From Albugo candida (taxonomy: Eukaryota; Oomycota; Peronosporomycetes; Albuginales; Albuginaceae), in the NCBI GenBank assembly GCA_905220665.1, contig CAJNAR010000166.1, positions 124,001 to 188,000 of the forward strand: DNA of 64,000 nt, written 5' to 3'. Below, piece after piece: positions 1-11,949 of the stretch; the first letter of the stretch is position 1, and the number at the start of each line of letters is the position of its first letter. The notes below the pieces were generated by a model. That model had not been told where the DNA came from. It made no database searches and saw nothing but the letters and a program-made list of their open reading frames with translations. The translations under genes were made by a program, and so were the position numbers.

Positions 1-52
1 CGCCTTTCCAAAATCTGTGAAGACAATATCAGACAATTATATTCGATGTTAG

Positions 53-884
53 GAACCTGTGGAGGATGATGATTGGAGTGATGACGCAGGAACAGGTGAA
101 TTACTCTTATATTGCTTTATTGCATCATGCGAGACTGATTTTTTATGATGTAGACCCTCCATCACCCACGACGATGAGAGCACTGACCGGAGCCGCATCT
201 AAAGTCGCCGATGCTGAAGCTGCCGCACGAGACGCAAAAGAAGCCGCGGAAATGGCACTTGAGCTAAATCGAGAATTACAAGCTCAAAATGATCGATTAC
301 GCTCCACATTAACCACCAATGTGACCGAGTATGCAGACGCTGAATTACTGCGGGAAAATGAACGTCTGAAGCAACAAGTTCTCCAATTACAAACAAAATT
401 GGTTCGCTCGCAAGAAGTCTCACTGATTTCTGCCAAAGTAGTCGACAGCCGTATAACGTACCGTGAAGGTCGCCAGTTTGTGGAGTACAAACTACAGATT
501 GAGACCAACACTCGCGGAACACTGTATGTGTGGCATCGCTATAGCACATTTCGAAATCTGGCGGCTACTTTGCAAACTAAAAATGGATACAAACGCAAAG
601 AAATTCCAGAATTGCCAAATAAGCAACTGTTTGGCAATTTCTCAGAAAAAATCATTCAAGATCGGGTGCAAAAGCTAAATCAGTTTTTGGAAGCCGCAAC
701 TAACGCCGATTACTTGCAATGGGGAATCCGAGTTGATCAGGACACTTGTGTGTACAAACGTCGCGTGAAGAGTGCTTCTTCGATAAGGGAAAGCATCAAT
801 TCCAATGGAACTAGTACCACGTCCTCACCGCGCGCGTCCTCGCGTATCTCTATGAAATCTTTTTCGTTTCGTCGTAATACTTGA
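53..884 (+). CDS. PX-domain coiled-coil protein, 5' end outside window
   Basis: Visible exons are 53-95 and 154-884. An intron ends in TTAG at 50-52, and a 58-bp intron lies at 96-153. Joining them keeps an acidic EDDDWSDD stretch in frame with the body, so the ATG at 66 is not the true start. After the acidic linker comes an Ala/Glu-rich coiled coil, then a PX fold of about 110 residues (VDSRITYREGRQFVEYKL, WHRYSTFRNL, PELPNKQLFGN), then a Ser-rich basic tail. PX domains bind phosphoinositides, usually PI3P, and place proteins on endosomes. Such proteins often carry an SH3, FYVE or lipid-binding domain in the missing N-terminal part. The lipid-binding Arg/Tyr pattern looks normal. The family assignment is firm; the specific orthologue is unknown. 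Confidence 0.75.
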
Positions 885-1068
885 GGAAGCTAACGAAAGT
901 AATAAACCGCGTTCAATAGCGCTTTCGCTTCTGCACAAATTGTGTGAGTGGTTGAACCAGGGCGTTATGACTTCTCGCAGGAATATTGGTATATACAATA
1001 AATCACGATCACTCACGTTACAATTGTGTCAAGTTATGAACACATACAGTATTCGATTGATAGTATAC

Positions 1069-1900
1069 ATGTCCGAAGCGAATTGGCGCCAATGTGCCGA
1101 GTATGAAGTGAAAGAGGTTTCGATAGGAATGCATACACTTTTCGTGTATCAGATGCGAGAACTTAGTTTGGATGACATGTTTGCGATGCTTTCAGAGATG
1201 GATTCGAAGCAAACGGAGATTTCAGGCACACGTATTTGGACTGGGTCGTTGGCTCTTTCACATGTACGATGAAGTATTGTGTTGGCCTGTTCTTTTTACC
1301 GAGTTTCACCCACAATAGTATCTTCTCATGCACGCTGATATCCTCCAAGGCGCATATACATTGGAATTAGGAGCGGGGACGGGAATGTGTAGCATCGTAG
1401 CAAAGAAACTGGGTGCTGAAACATGTATTGCAACAGATGGAGATGATCGGGTCGTCCAAATTCTGACGAAAAATGTACAATTGAATAAGGAAGCCGTACA
1501 TGCACACGTTCTTTCTTGGGGTGATGCGAAATCTCACACACAATTTTGCACAGAGTTTCCGGATCTGAAGTCAAAATTGAATTTGATTCTTGCCGCAGAT
1601 GTTTTGTATAAAGCGATGTTGATCCCGCTCTTATTCAATTCTGTTGAACAATTTTTTTCTGAGTCTTCTGATTCCAAACAATCGTGCTTATTTTTACTCT
1701 GTCACGTGCCAAGAGCTGAAGTAAGTCATGATATGGTCGAAAAGGCTCTTAAAGCAGCAAGATTTGAGTACAGTGTCCAGTCAGTTCAAGATATTCGGAA
1801 GATCAACCCGAAAGAGATATTAGAGATGGAGGAGTGTCCCGAAAACGAGTACTTACAAGCCAAAATATATTGTGTCACCGCTGTACGCGGTGCTCTGTAA
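1069..1900 (+). CDS. Class I SAM methyltransferase, METTL22/Methyltransf_16 type
   Basis: Two exons, 1069-1263 and 1319-1900, with a 55-bp phase-0 intron, give 258 aa. The join produces GTRIWTGSLALSH followed by YLLMHADILQ, which is the usual lead into motif I of this family. Motif I itself is LELGAGTGMCSIVAKKLGA, and the acidic motif II is ATDGDD. LILAADVLYKA corresponds to the post-II D-x-x-Y segment of METTL21/22-like enzymes. Members transfer methyl from S-adenosylmethionine to lysines of non-histone proteins such as chaperones; the substrate cannot be told here. The start is uncertain: ATG 1036 is in frame and would add 11 residues, and an upstream exon is possible. Confidence 0.8.
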
Positions 1901-2275
1901 CGATGTTCGATTTCCCTGACTCGAAACGTCTCATTTCTTGTGTAGACTTAGTGTCACAAGACAAAGTATTGTCTTTTGAAGCGTCGATCAACACTCCACC
2001 ATACTACATTACTCTTTCACTCTTTTTGAAGTATCTAAGTAAAACATTTGATACGTTGAGCACCAAGAGCCATTTTTTGTGATATAACACTCGAGAATTC
2101 ATGTAAGAAACACGAATACTGTCGTCAAGTCACCACACGGTTGCTAGTATCCTCTACAGCGCCTTCAACACGTAAGAAATCTACAACTTATTTTCTACAG
2201 TCGTAAAGCGGCATAGTTGAGTTTGCAAACGATTTGCTTTGGTCAAGCAATTCGGCCATCAAAGGTTGTGCTGAC

Positions 2276-2685
2276 ATGACTTCCAAGTCACCCTTTCAAT
2301 ATGACGAAATACGCTCTATACTTCTATCTCCTCCATGTGCAAAGGCTGATGCGTTTCGCGCGCTATTCGTCGCTGAATTGTCTTCTTCATCAGCATTTAC
2401 CGAAATCAGCGATGAGAATTCCATTGTGATGGCTTTGAACTTGGTAAACGACGTATATCTTTGCTTCGACGGTAAAAGTTCTTGCGACTTCATTTTCTGA
2501 CAATGCGGCTGCTATTACCGCCAGTGCTGTGCAAAGTTTTCGTTTTACAATATTTGCATATTATTGGGTACGAGCTGATCCGAAAAAAGCAGATGTTGTT
2601 CAAGATTGTTCAAACTGTCATTAAAAGGGGAAGGATTCCACCCCTTCTACTCTATAGTGTTTCGCAAGAGGCTCGGCATGAGTAG
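2276..2685 (+). other. Possible small gene or gene remnant, unidentified
   Basis: An ATG frame at 2276 encodes a regular-looking segment (LSPPCAKADAFRALFVAEL). It can be spliced with a 53-bp GT-AG intron (2472-2524) into LCKVFVLQYLHIIGYELIR and ends at 2685, giving 118 aa. Two other frames also stay open through 2468-2770 (for example TASAVQSFRFTIFAYYWVRA, and later SSDPLLISVKIAAIE). A frameshifted ghost of a longer gene is therefore as likely as a functional small one. I do not recognise the family. Confidence 0.3.
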
Positions 2686-2689
2686 TGAT

Positions 2690-3829
2690 CCGTTGTTGAT
2701 ATCAGTCAAAATTGCAGCCATTGAAAGAAATCGTGTAGTGCTTTGGAAGATGTGCTCTGTAGATCCATAAATACTATGGCTCTTCCAGGATCATAGCCGA
2801 ATATATCATGGCCAATATGGATAGCTTGGACGTGACTTCGACTTTTTTAAGGTGAGTGCATTTTGGAACTCGTTGCGTATGTGGCGATTAGTAAAATGGT
2901 CAATGGATTGATATAAATTACTGCAAAGTGACCTTCATCAGAAAATTTCAACGTGGAAAGCTCCATCGTAGTCATGTTCAGACGTGCCACATTTTGTCGA
3001 TCTTAAAACAAGTCTCATCGCCCGGGCTATCAGACTTTGGAATTAGATATGTTCGTTGTTGCCCAATGACTCGCCAACTAACTACATACCATATTTAGTG
3101 ATCAAAAAGCAGCTTTCTTGATGATGAGAAGCCGTTTTGAGCGAAACCATTAAGCTTCCGTGTTGTCACTAAAGGTTTTACTCTTTGCTCGCTTATTTCG
3201 ACTATTTCATGAGTTCTTCTCATCGAGAATATCGCATTGCAACATCAACAATAGCGGACTCGTAATATATTGGGCAACCTTTTCAGTTATGTTTTGGCAC
3301 TGCAGCAAATTGAATTCTACGCTTGAACCACACCAATCGCTAGCATCAGCATGGCTGTGCAGACTTACAATAGGCAACCATGCTCCGCGACGAAAAGAAT
3401 AAGGTGAAGTCGAGTGCCAATTATCAATAGAGCTTGTGAGGTCGGTCTGATCTTAGTTTATCTGTGGAGCCTCGCCACAAATAAAGCGCTGAATATTCTC
3501 TGACAATCGTCACGCAAAGATACCTTGTCTGACCCATCTAATGTCCTGTAAGCTACTTTTTGTACTCCGTTACGTAAAAGAACAACCTATAAAGGACGTG
3601 GACGTGGCCCCACGAAACTTTGATCAGATAAGTATTTTCACTCAACGACGTTGGATCCATTCGCGACTTAGTCCAGTCATGGTTTCAGCATAGCCGGCAC
3701 GATTGTGTCGTCGAATATTTTGCTCCATTCAGTCGTCCAGGGTCTCGCTATAGCCACTGTCTACACATATCTTAAATGTCAAGTAGACGCCCATACCTAT
3801 GTTAAGTCCGGCAAACCAAGAAGCAGGAA
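2690..3829. other. Intergenic, no supported gene
   Basis: Apart from a short open stretch near 2678-2770 that may belong to the preceding remnant, frames are short and composition-driven. I see no repeat, RNA gene or conserved motif. The segment just before 3830 should hold the GCN5 promoter. Confidence 0.5.
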
Positions 3830-5535
3830 ATGGTCGAACTTAACGAAGTGGCAAGGAACTCTGCCTCTGAGCCGCAAGCCATTGAGAGGCAATCGGAAGA
3901 GCTCTCTACAGCTGTTTTTGAAACCAATCCTGAGAATAATATTATCTCGCCAACGACTGTGAATGCGGCAACCAATCCCGAAGCACTGACAGAAGGTCTT
4001 GCAATGCTACTATTCGTTTATCGAAACTACAGAAAATCTCATAAATGATAACATTTCCTAGTGTCAATTACGACAGAATCTGTCGGATCAAAACGAAAAC
4101 TGAACGATGAGGTTGTACCGACGCAAATTGATTGTGGCGCTACAGAAATCAATACGGATTTAGCGGGTACTGAATCGAAAAAAATGCCAGCGATTAACTG
4201 AGAATTGCTTTTTTATAGCCCCAGTTGTTATGAAGGATATCTCTTCGTCGATTTCAGCTTCCAGAGAAGAATTAGCCAGAAAAGAGGAAGAAAATGGTCT
4301 CATCAAATTTGAAGTAATCAAAAATGATGGTGAAGCTGAACATATGATACAGCTCACAACGCTGAAGAATATTTTTGCACGTCAATTGCCTAAAATGCCT
4401 CGAGAGTATATAGTTCGACTGGTGTTTGACCGAAATCATAGATCGCTTCTGCTATTGAAGGATGGTACACGAGTGATTGGAGGCATCTCTTATAGACCTT
4501 TTGTGGAACAGCACTTTGCCGAGATTGCGTTTTGTGCGATCAATGCCGCAGATCAAGTCAGAGGTTATGGCACTAGGCTGATGAACCATCTAAAGGAACA
4601 CGTAAAGACGATAGGAATCAATTACTTTTTGACGTATGCGGACAACTATGCTATCGGCTATTTCAAAAAGCAGGGATTTTCCAAGATTGTATCACAGCCA
4701 AAATCCAAGTGGTTTGGATATATCAAGGATTATGACGGTGGAACACTCATGGAGTGCTTGATATACCCGAATTTTAACTATCTCAGAACTGCCAGTTTGG
4801 TTCATAAGCAACGAATGGTATGCAAAATTTACTCGTCACTATACACTTTACTATACAAGCACAATGTTCCAGAAAATCTACCAAAAGCTTCAAAAGCGCT
4901 CTCGTGCGCAATTGGTGTATCCAGGCCTTACAAATTTTGCCGAGTCGCGTCTCATTGATATTCATACCATCCCAGGGATCCGTACGTCGATTGTTTGCTG
5001 TGAATCGAGCCTCGTGTCAACTGAGTCGTATTTGCAGGAGAGGCGGGATGGTCACAAGCAATGGTGCGCAATAACAAACTGGGGTAAGCGTAATGAAAGC
5101 TGGATGTATTTCATGTTGATCGCTCTCTTTTCATCTTAGATCCCGGGATCACGGTTCCTTGAAAACGCGTTTGACGCAGCTCTGGAAGGCGATTTCTAGT
5201 CACCGAAGTGCATGGCCTTTTCATGAACCTGTCGATACCAAAGTGGTGATTGATTACTTAGATCACATCAAAGTACCTATCGACTTATCTGAGATTGCGA
5301 AACGCATCGATCGTGGTGCTTACTTGTCAAAGGCGGCATTCAAGGCTGATTTAGAGTTAATGTGCAAGAATTGTACCACGTACAATACTCCTGATACAAC
5401 CTACCACAAGTACGCTGGTAATCACGGTGTCAAGTTTTCCTGCTGATGATTCGATGCTCTAGAGCCGCCGTTGACCTTCAAGAATTCATCGATCGTAGGA
5501 TACAAATTCGAGGGAGCGATGTCCAGGAAGCGTAA
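3830..5535 (+). CDS. GCN5: Histone acetyltransferase GCN5 (KAT2) with bromodomain
   Basis: Seven exons: 3830-3995, 4062-4166, 4219-4817, 4873-4981, 5038-5083, 5140-5417 and 5465-5535 (457 aa). All six introns are 47-66 bp, GT-AG, and restore frame. After a low-complexity N-terminus comes the GNAT domain: the LKNIFARQLPKMPREYIVRL block, the acetyl-CoA loop region QVRGYGTRLMNHLKEH, and FAEIAFCAI, whose Glu is the expected general base. IPGIREAGW then links to a C-terminal bromodomain (WPFHEPV, YLSKAAFKADL, and the acetyl-lysine-binding Asn in YNTPDT). It is the catalytic subunit of SAGA/ADA and acetylates histone H3. It lacks the metazoan PCAF N-terminal domain and is yeast-like in size. Start ATG 3830 follows an in-frame stop. 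Confidence 0.93.
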
Positions 5536-5767
5536 TCACTCTTTTGGATTCGTCTTGAGCAATGCAAACAGTCAATGTATTCCTGGTGCTAGCTTGATCT
5601 TATTCATCTTGCAGAACACACTGATTCGACCCCTGTAGGTACGTCGCAAGACGAGTGAATTTCTACAGCAGGGTAAGCTTGGAGAATGGTAATGCTGTGT
5701 GAAATGTGACGGGAATAAAATCGACTTATATTTGCTCTGCTGAGATGAATACAATATACATCAAGCC

Positions 5768-7391
5768 TCAACGTTTTCTGTTACCGGAACGCCAGGGAGC
5801 ATTGTCACTGAAAATCGGAATAAAATTGTTGATGGCATCTCGTTGATTCTGAACAATGCATTCACATATCCAGACGATATTGCGAATTTCCTGCTCCTTC
5901 AGCTTCACGTAGCCATAGAAGCAACCTTTCGTATTGAGGCGGAAAAACAATCAGAGTTTTGAAGGAGCAATCACTGATAGACAGACATACCGAAATGCAT
6001 TTGGCTCTGGAAAGTAAGCTCTGCCATTTGCACTTCTTGTTCGAAAAATGCGTCATCGATTGATTTATTATCAATTCCTTGCGATTGATGAACCTCCCAT
6101 ATTTTCTTGTACACTGGATACGAATCAAGAACCGATCCAATCGAGCCCTCATCGCCAGCATCTGCGAGTGCTTCTGTCCCTTCCGGATACAGATCTCCGA
6201 TCGAAGGATACAAAGGCTTCCGTTCGGAAATACGCATCGCGGGCTGTGACAGACGGAACCGAATTTATTGCGTATAATGAACGACCTTTATCTCTACCTC
6301 ATTCAGTGGAGTTCCAAACGAATTGAGTGTTATATTAATCGCGATGCGATCAGCTCTTGCACGTAACACTTCTCCCATCACGACAGCCGTCTCACCGCCA
6401 AGTTTCTAGCGCGATTTCATCAGACAACACTCCGTGAAGTTGACGCGTATCCAAACCTGACTAAAATTATAAAAGTCCTCTAACCAAAGTTTAAGCATGC
6501 TGTTTCGTATAAGCTCCATCTGTACTTCTTCCAATACATTGCGCACTTCAGAAATACCATCGAGTCGATCACTTCCTCCGCTTTCTTCAAGAAATTGACT
6601 GAAATACTGTCCTGTGTACGGATAAAATAAGCCGAAAGCCACGCTTTTCAACACGCTAACTATACCAATGGGAGTGTCGATCAAAACCGTTTCATAGAGA
6701 TCCGAATACCCTTTGCCACTAACTTCAAAAGTACAAATACTTCGCATAATCGACTCGTCAAATTTACCCAAAGGATGGAGCTAAGCACCAAACACCAAAT
6801 AGCACGTCAGCAAATGTGAACGACCTTCAAAATGCCAAAATATTACTTTTTCGATCAGTTCGTTTACATCACGCCCATTCAATGTGCCTTTGAGCAGCAA
6901 AATGACATTATCGATCATGTATTCGTATCTACAGATATCACGTTTGCTAAATGGATCCTTCACTATTGATTTCGTACGTTATAAAATCGAGAAACTTTCC
7001 AAGTGGCTCCGCTGCTTGAGCCCTTAGGAATTGTATCTCAGCGACGAGCTTATTTGTCATTCCGCCTTGCACAATCCCTGGAGATATCACTCCTGCCTTT
7101 ATAACATGATTATAGATTTATAGGTTATGTCATTGTACTTTGTAGTCTACCTCATCCGCTAAGAATTGGTCGTAGTCTGTTTCCTGGAGGTTAAGTTTGA
7201 TATCTGTAAAAAGACTCAGTAACGTGTCCGATAAAGCGGTGATTCAGACCTTCCAGGGTTTCGCATTGGGTCAAATGGTGATAATCAACGTCATCTAAGA
7301 ATGTCGATCGATAGCCTCGTACAAGTCCTTCCACGTAGCCGTGTTGGATGTTGAACGTTGTGATGTCGCCCGCAGCAGTCACCATGAACAA
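5768..7391 (-). CDS. VMA6: V-type proton ATPase subunit d (Vma6)
   Basis: Nine exons on the minus strand: 7250-7391, 7151-7203, 6978-7096, 6847-6928, 6666-6780, 6457-6611, 6298-6405, 5991-6243 and 5768-5925. They encode 394 aa. Every junction was fixed by restoring family motifs: [12 protein letters not shown] near the N-terminus, [53 protein letters not shown], and the C-terminal [15 protein letters not shown]. Subunit d is the soluble cup that couples the central rotor stalk (D/F) to the membrane c-ring in the proton pump of vacuoles and endosomes. Length and motif order match the family. The 54-bp intron at 6612-6665 is a multiple of three and open, so an unspliced form would only add 18 residues. 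Confidence 0.93.
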
Positions 7392-8990
7392 AAGTGAGAT
7401 TTACGGGAAACACTTGTACAACATTCCAACAACCTGTTCGTTATAACAAGCCAGTTGAGTTAAAAACATTTAGAACTTTTGGATCGAAACATTATGAGCA
7501 ATACCGCGGTATAACTGATTCTAGTAAAGAAAGTATTAAAGTGCCCACAGAAGTCCTGTGCAATAAAGTAAAGGCAATAAAAAATTGTACGTATCCAGTA
7601 TGCAGATCGCTTATAAAGGTGGCTAAAAATGCACGAAGAATACACGGCTTGGACTCGTTTGCCTAGTACAATTTCTAACTTTTTTTCGCTTGCGCCTGCG
7701 TACGTAGGATACCACCGATATACGTATTGAATAATGATAAAGCTCTAAAGGCGATCTCTTCATTGGGCACAATCGTCTGCCATTGAGATCCTATCGATAC
7801 ATAAAAAGCATTGGAAAGCATCGACGAAAATGGGACGTACTTCAAACATCACGAGCCCAACTCCCTCACTTTACACACATAATCATCCACTTTCAAGTAC
7901 TGCCGCTGCATGGACGAATGAGAAGCGAAAACGACGAAAAAAGGGTCAACGTGAAGCATCCGATGTAATCGTCTCACTGTATTGTTGGATCAAATCGCGA
8001 TACAACGCCGGTACTAGCTCCTGGTACCAACAATAAAAAAACATGCAATTGATGATTTTGGTCTTTCTTATCTGGAATTAGGAATTATATCATCTGATCG
8101 AGCCTTTTTGAAGACAGGTTCGACAGGTGGATGGTAAAGAAATGGGAGCTTGTCAAGCATTCATATCTAAATTGTTGAAACGTACACTATACTTGAGGCA
8201 CCGAGTGTGCAATACACACGACATGCGAAACGACGACTATGAGGTATGACACATCATTCGAGGGGTCTTGATTGGTCGCCCGAAGGAGACTGTTAAATTT
8301 GATAATATACTTCCCCTTCACCGAAAACTAACACAAATATCTCCAGTCACAATCCTTTTGGTTGCTTTATTTCATCTGAAACAGATCCATCATCACGTCT
8401 GCTGCTTGTGCTGCAGACTGATCTTCGCATCGTTATATTGCTCAAAGTGCTGGGTACGAGATGTTCAATAGATTATTTGTTTTGTGGATGACGCTGTAGT
8501 CATTCTTCATTAAACACGTTCATGGTGGAGATCTCTCTTGGAGGTCACTGTGGAGTATACCGACTCGGAATGTGATAGCGGCTAGTACAATCAGCAGCCA
8601 CATATTGAGGCCGACTTGCCCTTCATCGGGAAAAAGAAGCCATAGCAAGAAAGGAAAAGCCGTCTGCAAAGAAGTGGCACCACCGTTCATGGATGAGGGA
8701 GATGAAGACGTGTAGGCTGTACAGTTGATGCTGAGATGTTGGAAAATGGAGAAACATCCAGATATATTGGAGCATGATTGTGGCACTGTCAGCACTCGAA
8801 AGACTCGTAAGACTATCGACCCTACAGGTACACATTTCGACTAGGATATTAGGACTGGACCTAAAAGTTGCGAATTCTTAAGCAAAACTTGCGTGCGAAA
8901 AATACGAAGATTTACGAAACAATTTTTCTCAATGATTATATTGCTGGAATGGAGCTTTTATCTGACGGAGAATGAGCGACTGAGAACTAT
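7392..8990. other. Worn intergenic region
   Basis: There is no frame I can defend. Short open stretches (7394-7666 and 7830-8036 plus; 8520-8835 minus, the last hydrophobic with AFPFLLWLLFPDEG) have no recognisable domain and do not splice into longer frames. They may be remnants like the ghost gene just downstream. Confidence 0.5.
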
Positions 8991-8994
8991 TTGC

Positions 8995-9300
8995 ACTACC
9001 GAGTAAAAATCACGTGCTGGGCTTGCCAGTGGATCAACACATTACTTTACGATACAAGCAGCCAGATGGAAAGGTTGCCATGCGCTCTTACACTCCCATC
9101 ACATCGGATGACACACTTGGATATGTGGACCTTGTTGTCAAAGTCTATTTCAAAGACGTTCATCCAAAGTTCCGTTCTTCGATAGGAACCTATCAAGACG
9201 TCCAAGTCGCTAGAGATGCTCAAGGACCTCATCGATGGACATGAATCCGATGAAGTATATGGGGTGGTAGAAGCACTCCATGAGAAACATGGTCTCGTAT
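8995..9300 (+). pseudogene. Cytochrome b5 reductase-like fragment
   Basis: One frame from about 8995 to 9165 reads as the FAD-binding beta barrel of NADH-cytochrome b5 reductase or nitrate-reductase-type flavoproteins. It shows [14 protein letters not shown], the FAD motif [10 protein letters not shown], and [18 protein letters not shown]. The expected continuation, a glycine-rich segment ending in RGP, is absent from that frame. Only scrambled hints occur in the other frames before multiple stops, and neither the upstream start nor the NAD-binding half is found. I call it a truncated, frameshifted ghost. The family is recognised with good confidence; the exact ends are not. Confidence 0.65.
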
Positions 9301-9499
9301 TACTTTGTACAGCCAGTCGTCGACCACCGTCTCGAGCTGATTCAGTATACTGACTTGAAAGCAACAAAGTACAAATTCAAAACCCTCAATTTGAGCGCTT
9401 TTGGAACATTCGATCTTCATCAGCTTCGAGCAAGAATTTGTTTGATATTTTCCAATCAAGCTTGCCTCCGCAGCTTACACATACACAAAGACAGGCGTC

Positions 9500-11035
9500 T
9501 GGAATGAAGACCACGGAAGGTGACGCACAACGTACTGGAACAACAGAATCTTTTACGAGATTGCACCGTTTCAGCTAAATCGTGTCTTTCATATTGCCTC
9601 GCAACTGCTATGGAAACGAACGTTTTCTATGATTTCCGGAACTATGGGATACAAATGTATTCGCATAATCTCTGTTCGTGTGAATCCAAGCCTATATAGA
9701 GTTTTGGAAGGCGCTGAAGAGGGCAAACTTGACGACGCTTTATCGCTTCTTGGTCTTATTGCACGTTCGGTCGATCCGTCTCGAACGCTATGGCAATTTG
9801 GACATCCAAGAACTTATTTGCGTCTACAAACTGTTTATGCATAACATGGTGCATTGCACGTCTTCTCAAGCTGGAATTACTATCAAAGTAACACGTCTGT
9901 ACACAGCTGGATATCGTGACGAAAGAATCGATTGGCGAAAGTGTCGTCAAAATAAAATCAATGTGCGAGTGTTTTATTGGGAATCGTAAAATACGATACG
10001 GACGCTTTCAATGTCAACGCTGGTCATGAATATACACCACTCGGAATCGCTGATCGAGGAGCTCTTTCCGACCTCAAGTTACCCATTCAGAGAGTGCTCG
10101 AATGTGGTCGTGTACCAACTTCGAAGAAATATGCCAACGTTACCGAACAACGCGCTCAGATAATGCAAGCAGATACAAACGCAGAGTGAAGGTCGATACA
10201 AGTGCAGATATAGGTGTGAGCTTACCAGCCGTTGGGTTTGTTCGGGCAGCAACTGGAAAAAGAGCTTGAGCATACACCGATACAAAAAGAATTCTTTGCA
10301 GCGGAGCCGCGCTTTGAAAGATGAGAAATGAATCGCTACTATCAAAGTCACATCAGCGAGTACATCACGTGTCATACACTTACCTTCTGCTACTTCTCGC
10401 TGCCTCAGTTTTTGGACGAAGCAATGTACTCGATGGCAACGCAGGAATGCGTTATGGTATCTCCAGAGAACTTGATTGGAACAAACCATCGCTATTTCAG
10501 TACTCTTTTGGTGTATTGGACCGGATAATCGACTTTTGCACCTATCAATCGTTTTGGAATTTGTTGAAAGTCGTTTTGACCAACGTACAGATGCAAGACG
10601 CTGCATCCAATGCTAGCCAAGCTGGGGATGAAGACCATGCAATGGAAATGTGTCGAACCAACCACTTTATCGGTCTATTTACATAGCACAGAGTGTGGAT
10701 GTTTTCTTGGAATTTGAAGCAGGTGCATCTAGCTCGAACGCATTAGAAACATTGTATCTGAAGAAGACGATACATATGCACAAGAAGCCAACTCAACTAC
10801 CTGTACTGCCACAGTCTCTACCGTCAGTGAATTAAGTAGTTACCTTCAGAGACTCGTCGACGCAAGGAAATTTGAACAGTACATGCTGACGAAATTTCTG
10901 ATCAGTGAAAGTACAAAGTATGGACGCACGTTGAATCACTGGGAATGTTTTATCGTGCGAGATCACCGGATGGATAAACTTTCTCCAATGGGATCGAAAT
11001 CTAGACTACCTCGAACAACTAATTCTCTCAATTAG
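9500..11035 (+). pseudogene. Eroded coding sequence, family unknown
   Basis: Several abutting frames look protein-like without forming one gene. They include a piece near 9545-9660 (FYEIAPFQLNRVFHIASQLL), one at 9729-9989 (ITIKVTRLYTAGYRDERIDW), one at 9977-10189 and one at 10328-10528. An ATG-less frame of 101 codons at 10733-11035 contains VSELSSYLQRLVDARKFEQ and TLNHWECFIVRDHRMDK. I tried normal-sized GT-AG introns between them (for example 10672-10732) and the phases do not agree. Either exons are misjudged or this is a decayed gene of about 1.5 kb. No domain is recognised. Confidence 0.35.
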
Positions 11036-11177
11036 CTGTGGTTTTTCCCGCAAAGGAATGTTTGCCTGATTGTGGCTGTGGTTAAAGATCAGAGTGGAGA
11101 TAGGATATGCATGTATCATGATAGCTAAAGCGAAGGAATTGTTCACAAGGGTAATTGTAAAATTGTCGTATTATCAT

Positions 11178-11833
11178 TCAATTAGGGCGTGTTGGAAATG
11201 TTATAAGTCGACTGAGGAAATTTTTTAATTCCAAAGATAGTGAAAGGATATCCGGATATCTAAGCGATTCATGGCTGGGTACATATCGGCTTTCAATCCA
11301 ATCGACAAACTTGGGGTCGTTTATGCGATCTTTGAATTCCTCGTCGCCCTCTACAGAATAATCAGTCCCCGCGGCGTATAGTTAAAAACAACATCCTTAC
11401 CTGACAGCCTTTCAAGAACTGCTTCGATAAGCTTGACCTCTTGCAAGAAACCAACTAATCTCCTGGGCTCCTTTTGCATCCAACGCTCGATATTGAAAAG
11501 ACAATCTTCGCTCGTCTCGTCTTTGAGTTTTCTTAGCTTTGGTAAAATCAATTGTTTTAGCTGTTCTAGAATATTAGGTGATGTAGTAACTTCATGCTCG
11601 ACATTGACCAAGCTTTGGTGGATTTCAAGTACTAAATCCAGGATTTCAACAATTTGTTTCTGACTAATTGCTGGGTGCTCTCCCGGATGCAAAATTATGT
11701 CGGTCCCTGCTGAATGCGAGCTCGTGTCAGCCTCTTCTGAATCTGAAGTGATTTCGCGAAGTTCAACGCCATGCGAAACGTCAAGTAACATTAACGCGAT
11801 CGTTCCGAAGCTCGTGAATAAGAGCCGAGCCAT
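11178..11833 (-). CDS. Small secreted protein, family member 1
   Basis: Exons 11401-11833 and 11178-11350 with a 50-bp intron give 201 aa. The start at 11833 was chosen because it opens a clean signal peptide (MARLLFTSFGTIALMLLDVS, cleavage probably after HGVE or nearby) that matches three other genes in the window. An in-frame ATG at 11947 would bury it. The mature part is acidic at first (SDSEEAD), then predicted helical (EILDLVLEIHQSLVNVEHEV, LILPKLRKLKDETSEDC). It has two cysteines at most and no known domain, RxLR or CHxC motif. In a plant-parasitic oomycete this profile fits a candidate secreted effector. That role is inference only. Confidence 0.7.
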
Positions 11834-11870
11834 TTTGGTTGATAGATTGAGTGTGGTGATAGTGGAGGAA

Positions 11871-11888
11871 ATTTTGAAAGTGAGACTG
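11871..11888 (-). promoter_or_regulatory. Upstream element shared with sister genes
   Basis: On the minus strand this reads CAGTCTCACTTTCAAAAT and ends 38 bp before the ATG at 11833. The sister gene at 43352 has AGTCTCTCACTTTTCAAAAT ending 41 bp before its ATG, and the gene at 60360 has a shorter version at a similar distance. It is a candidate core-promoter or initiator element of the family. Confidence 0.4.
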
Positions 11889-11949
11889 TTCCACCAATCT
11901 TGTTTTCCCACGGATTGGAATGATGGCTGATAAACCAGTTGCTCCATTC

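Noticed and set aside
66..153. ATG at 66 as start of the PX gene
   Set aside because: The segment 96-153 is a GT-AG intron. The in-frame reading before it is the acidic linker of an upstream exon, so 66 is internal and out of frame.
10079..10606. 175-codon minus-strand frame
   Set aside because: Cys/Arg/Leu-heavy composition, no start context, no domain, no splice partners. Probably antisense to the eroded plus-strand sequence.
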